This document shows, one piece after another, positions 15,614-17,407 of a stretch of DNA of 17,407 bases. This stretch comes from Virgibacillus salarius (GTDB taxonomy: Bacteria > Bacillota > Bacilli > Bacillales > Amphibacillaceae). Both the position numbers and the translations under genes were made by a program. The notes under the pieces are model-generated. The model saw nothing but the letters and a program-made list of their open reading frames with translations, ran no database searches and was not told the origin of the DNA. The number at the start of each line of letters is the position of its first letter. Within the stretch, counting starts at the first letter, position 1. The stretch covers positions 1 through 17,407 of the forward strand of contig NZ_BAAACY010000079.1 in the NCBI RefSeq assembly GCF_039521925.1, given 5' to 3'.

Positions 15614-15629
15614 GTGGACAAGTGTCCAC
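15614..15629. repeat. Perfect palindrome, operator-like
   Basis: GTGGACA and TGTCCAC flank a two-base AG centre, a compact twofold-symmetric site about 155 bases before the last gene. It could bind a dimeric repressor. The following GGGGGCTGATCCC may form a small hairpin. No function is recognised. Confidence 0.45.
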
Positions 15630-15785
15630 GAGGGGGCTGATCCCAGTTCCAAATTCTAGAATAGAAACAACAATTAATACTTCTAATGTGAATAAAGAAG
15701 GTTTCAGTCTTTATAACCGTTTATTATATGAGAGATAGTACCCAAAACGTAAACTTATAATCTATGAAAAAAGTAGGAGGATAAT

Positions 15786-17213
15786 ATGTTATTTTCTGAA
15801 CTGTATAGTTTTGACAATCCGGAAAGTGAAGAATGGTTTGATCCAATTTTACACCAAGATACAAAATTGTTTATAGACCCATTTCTTATATTTAAAACTA
15901 ATCACCCTTTATTTTCGGATGTTTATGACGAAATGATGGAATTTATTAATGATGTTTTTAATCTTATCGCGAGGTCTGGTGGAAATAAGAGAGATATTAA
16001 TTATAAAAAGGCTGTTTCGATGTTAAGGTTTCATGAAGTAAATGAGTTGTGTTTAGGATATTCATCTAACCGAAACGGTGCTGGTCCAGGTCCGAAATGG
16101 TCCGAGACGATAGCATCAAATATTAGTCGTTGCATTGATTATTCTATTTTCGAGTTAGATCATATGGAAGAAATAGGGTTATTCTCTATTGGAATTGGAC
16201 CTGACAGTATTAGTGATATAACAGCAAATATCATGAAAGATAGGTTGGTTACTTACACTCAAAACATCTGTAAAGCACACGATATTGAGATGAAAGAAGT
16301 AACACTAAAAAATGCTAGGTTTAACAAAAAATTTAGACAGTGGGAAACAGAAAAAGTCTTATTGCCTGTTAACCCTTATAAAGATAGAAGCACTGGAATA
16401 TTGTTGGTTCCAGAAATGTTTCTAAGAGAATTACCAACAATCAATAAAGATGACCTTCTCTCAAGCATTATGGAAAGTAGCATTTTAAGGTCTGATCTTA
16501 ACTTTGAAATTGACCAGAGTCTAAAAAAAGAAGATATAGCCAAAATTGCTTTAGAAAATTATAAAATTGTTAAGGAATACATTAGGAAAGTTGAATCAAG
16601 AAATGGAGCACCATATGATCTAATCGAAGATCCGAAAATGCTATATAAATGGTATATTATTGCACAGTCGATCACTAACTCAAGCCCTATCAGTATTAAG
16701 GATCCAACATCAAAAGAAGAATTTCTGGAACTAGTTTTCCAGATGGCGGAGACATTTAAGAATTATGTAGAAAATAAATCTGGCTATAAACTCCTGTGGG
16801 ATGAAAAATTCACCAAAGGAAAAAGTGAAGAATCTGTCCAACTTCTATTTAATGGGATAGTTGAACAATATTGTGAAGCAAATGGAATTGATTTAACCAG
16901 AGAAGTAAATCAAGGACGTGGCCCTGTGGACTTTCGCTTTTCCTCAGGATATCAGAATCGAGTATTACTAGAGATTAAACTTGCTAGAAATTCAAAATTT
17001 TGGCATGGACTAGAGGCGCAACTTCCTAAATATTTAGAAATAGATAAATTAAAAGAAGGTATATTTTTGGTGTTAATCTATAACGAAAATGATCAAAAAA
17101 GAGTAAAAGATATAGATATAAGGGTCAGCAGAGTTAACAGAGAACAAAATCTAAAGATAAAAACTATTATTGTAGACGCAACACCTCTAAAGCCATCTGC
17201 GTCAAATCTGTAA
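15786..17213 (+). CDS. PD-(D/E)xK-like nuclease protein, candidate stand-alone defence effector
   Basis: The protein has 475 residues with AGGAGG (15774-15779) six bases before the ATG; it is intact. Residues 1-370 are unfamiliar: an opening S-E-W-F-D-P-I-L-H-Q-D-T-K-L-F-I-D-P-F-like segment, then a mainly helical body. The C-terminal part has G-R-G-P-V-D382-F-R-F followed by L-L-E396-I-K398-L-A-R. This is a clean D-x13-E-x-K nuclease signature of the restriction-endonuclease superfamily, followed by Q-L-P-K-Y-L, the helix common in such domains. I infer a Mg2+-dependent DNA nuclease activated or targeted by its large N-terminal region. It is the last gene before the right IS end, with no partner gene behind it in the window. 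The specific defence family is not recognised. Confidence 0.75.
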   Translation: MLFSELYSFDNPESEEWFDPILHQDTKLFIDPFLIFKTNHPLFSDVYDEMMEFINDVFNLIARSGGNKRDINYKKAVSMLRFHEVNELCLGYSSNRNGAGPGPKWSETIASNISRCIDYSIFELDHMEEIGLFSIGIGPDSISDITANIMKDRLVTYTQNICKAHDIEMKEVTLKNARFNKKFRQWETEKVLLPVNPYKDRSTGILLVPEMFLRELPTINKDDLLSSIMESSILRSDLNFEIDQSLKKEDIAKIALENYKIVKEYIRKVESRNGAPYDLIEDPKMLYKWYIIAQSITNSSPISIKDPTSKEEFLELVFQMAETFKNYVENKSGYKLLWDEKFTKGKSEESVQLLFNGIVEQYCEANGIDLTREVNQGRGPVDFRFSSGYQNRVLLEIKLARNSKFWHGLEAQLPKYLEIDKLKEGIFLVLIYNENDQKRVKDIDIRVSRVNREQNLKIKTIIVDATPLKPSASNL

Positions 17214-17339
17214 AAAAATTTGTTCGATTGAGTAACTACATGGTGGATGACCTAATGAAGCTTAATAAAGCAAAAAATAATTTTCAATATTGTTATCTTG
17301 AATTATTAAAAATAGCATAGTCATATCCCTTGATTTAAA

Positions 17340-17407
17340 GGGGCTGGGACATAACTAGCCCTTATGAAGTTAAAAAAGATTCCAGTTATCAAAAAATGAT
17401 AGCTGGA
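17340..17407. mobile_element. Probable left end of a second IS1182-like element, cut by the window edge
   Basis: GGGGCTGGGACATAAC at 17340-17355 followed by TAGCCC matches, from memory, the outer end downstream of IS1182-type transposases. It is followed by the terminator-like hairpin at 17381. The transposase would lie to the right and be read leftwards, the same direction as at the left edge. The assignment rests on recall and on the partial match GGGGCT...GAC to the other edge. Confidence 0.5.
17381..17407. terminator. Hairpin at the window end, probable transposase terminator
   Basis: TCCAGTTATCA (17381-17391) pairs with TGATAGCTGGA (17397-17407) with one T-G wobble and an AAAAA loop. 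The A-rich flank at 17372-17377 would become a T-run on the minus strand, so the terminator would act on a leftward transposase transcript entering from outside the window. Confidence 0.6.

Noticed and set aside
15614..15660. Palindrome plus GGGGGCTGATCCC as an insertion-sequence end
   Set aside because: The style is suggestive, but no transposase fragment or matching inverted end is present nearby.
1..17407. CRISPR array, tRNA or rRNA genes
   Set aside because: No regularly spaced repeats and no cloverleaf or rRNA-like sequence were seen.

Overview
The window is low-GC, AT-rich DNA with strong Gram-positive ribosome binding sites (AGGAGG type) and TTGACA/TATAAT-like promoters. It most resembles a Bacillus-type member of the Bacillota. 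It looks like an accessory island rather than core chromosome. There are no housekeeping genes, several genes are broken, and both edges carry what look like ends of IS1182-like insertion sequences.

Left part (1-3911): the 5' end of a leftward transposase gene runs off the left edge. Next come a short unknown gene and a CpaE-like gene (receiver-like N-terminus plus ParA/MinD-type ATPase) split in frame by one TAA at 1210-1212. Two more genes follow: a small basic unknown and a replication-relaxation family protein. The latter sits behind a promoter and an intrinsic terminator lying between promoter and start codon, which looks like an attenuator. This part reads as the remains of a plasmid or integrative conjugative element.

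Middle part (4100-6400): loosely packed unknown genes. One has an R...S-x-T-S...E-x-E motif set resembling ADP-ribosyltransferases. One resembles DUF6037 and uses a TTG start. One has no clear start signals.

Right part (6550-17213): a defence island. It holds a 1521-residue Avs-type (AVAST) STAND NTPase with an N-terminal PD-(D/E)xK-like nuclease, and a protein with two tandem winged-helix-like repeats joined to a PD-(D/E)xK-like nuclease. It also holds a small frameshifted gene, a RecD-like helicase whose core has been deleted so that only the Walker A part and a C-terminal nuclease scrap remain, and a separate intact PD-(D/E)xK protein of 475 residues. A stretch of interleaved inverted repeats, able to form an H-type pseudoknot, lies before the last gene. 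The nuclease domain of the 11893-12876 gene and the scrap left by the helicase share an ungapped 26-residue pattern.

The Avs protein and the last nuclease each look like single-gene systems. The 11893-15506 group may once have been a multi-gene nuclease/helicase system, now damaged. All product calls come from reading motifs; no database search was possible.
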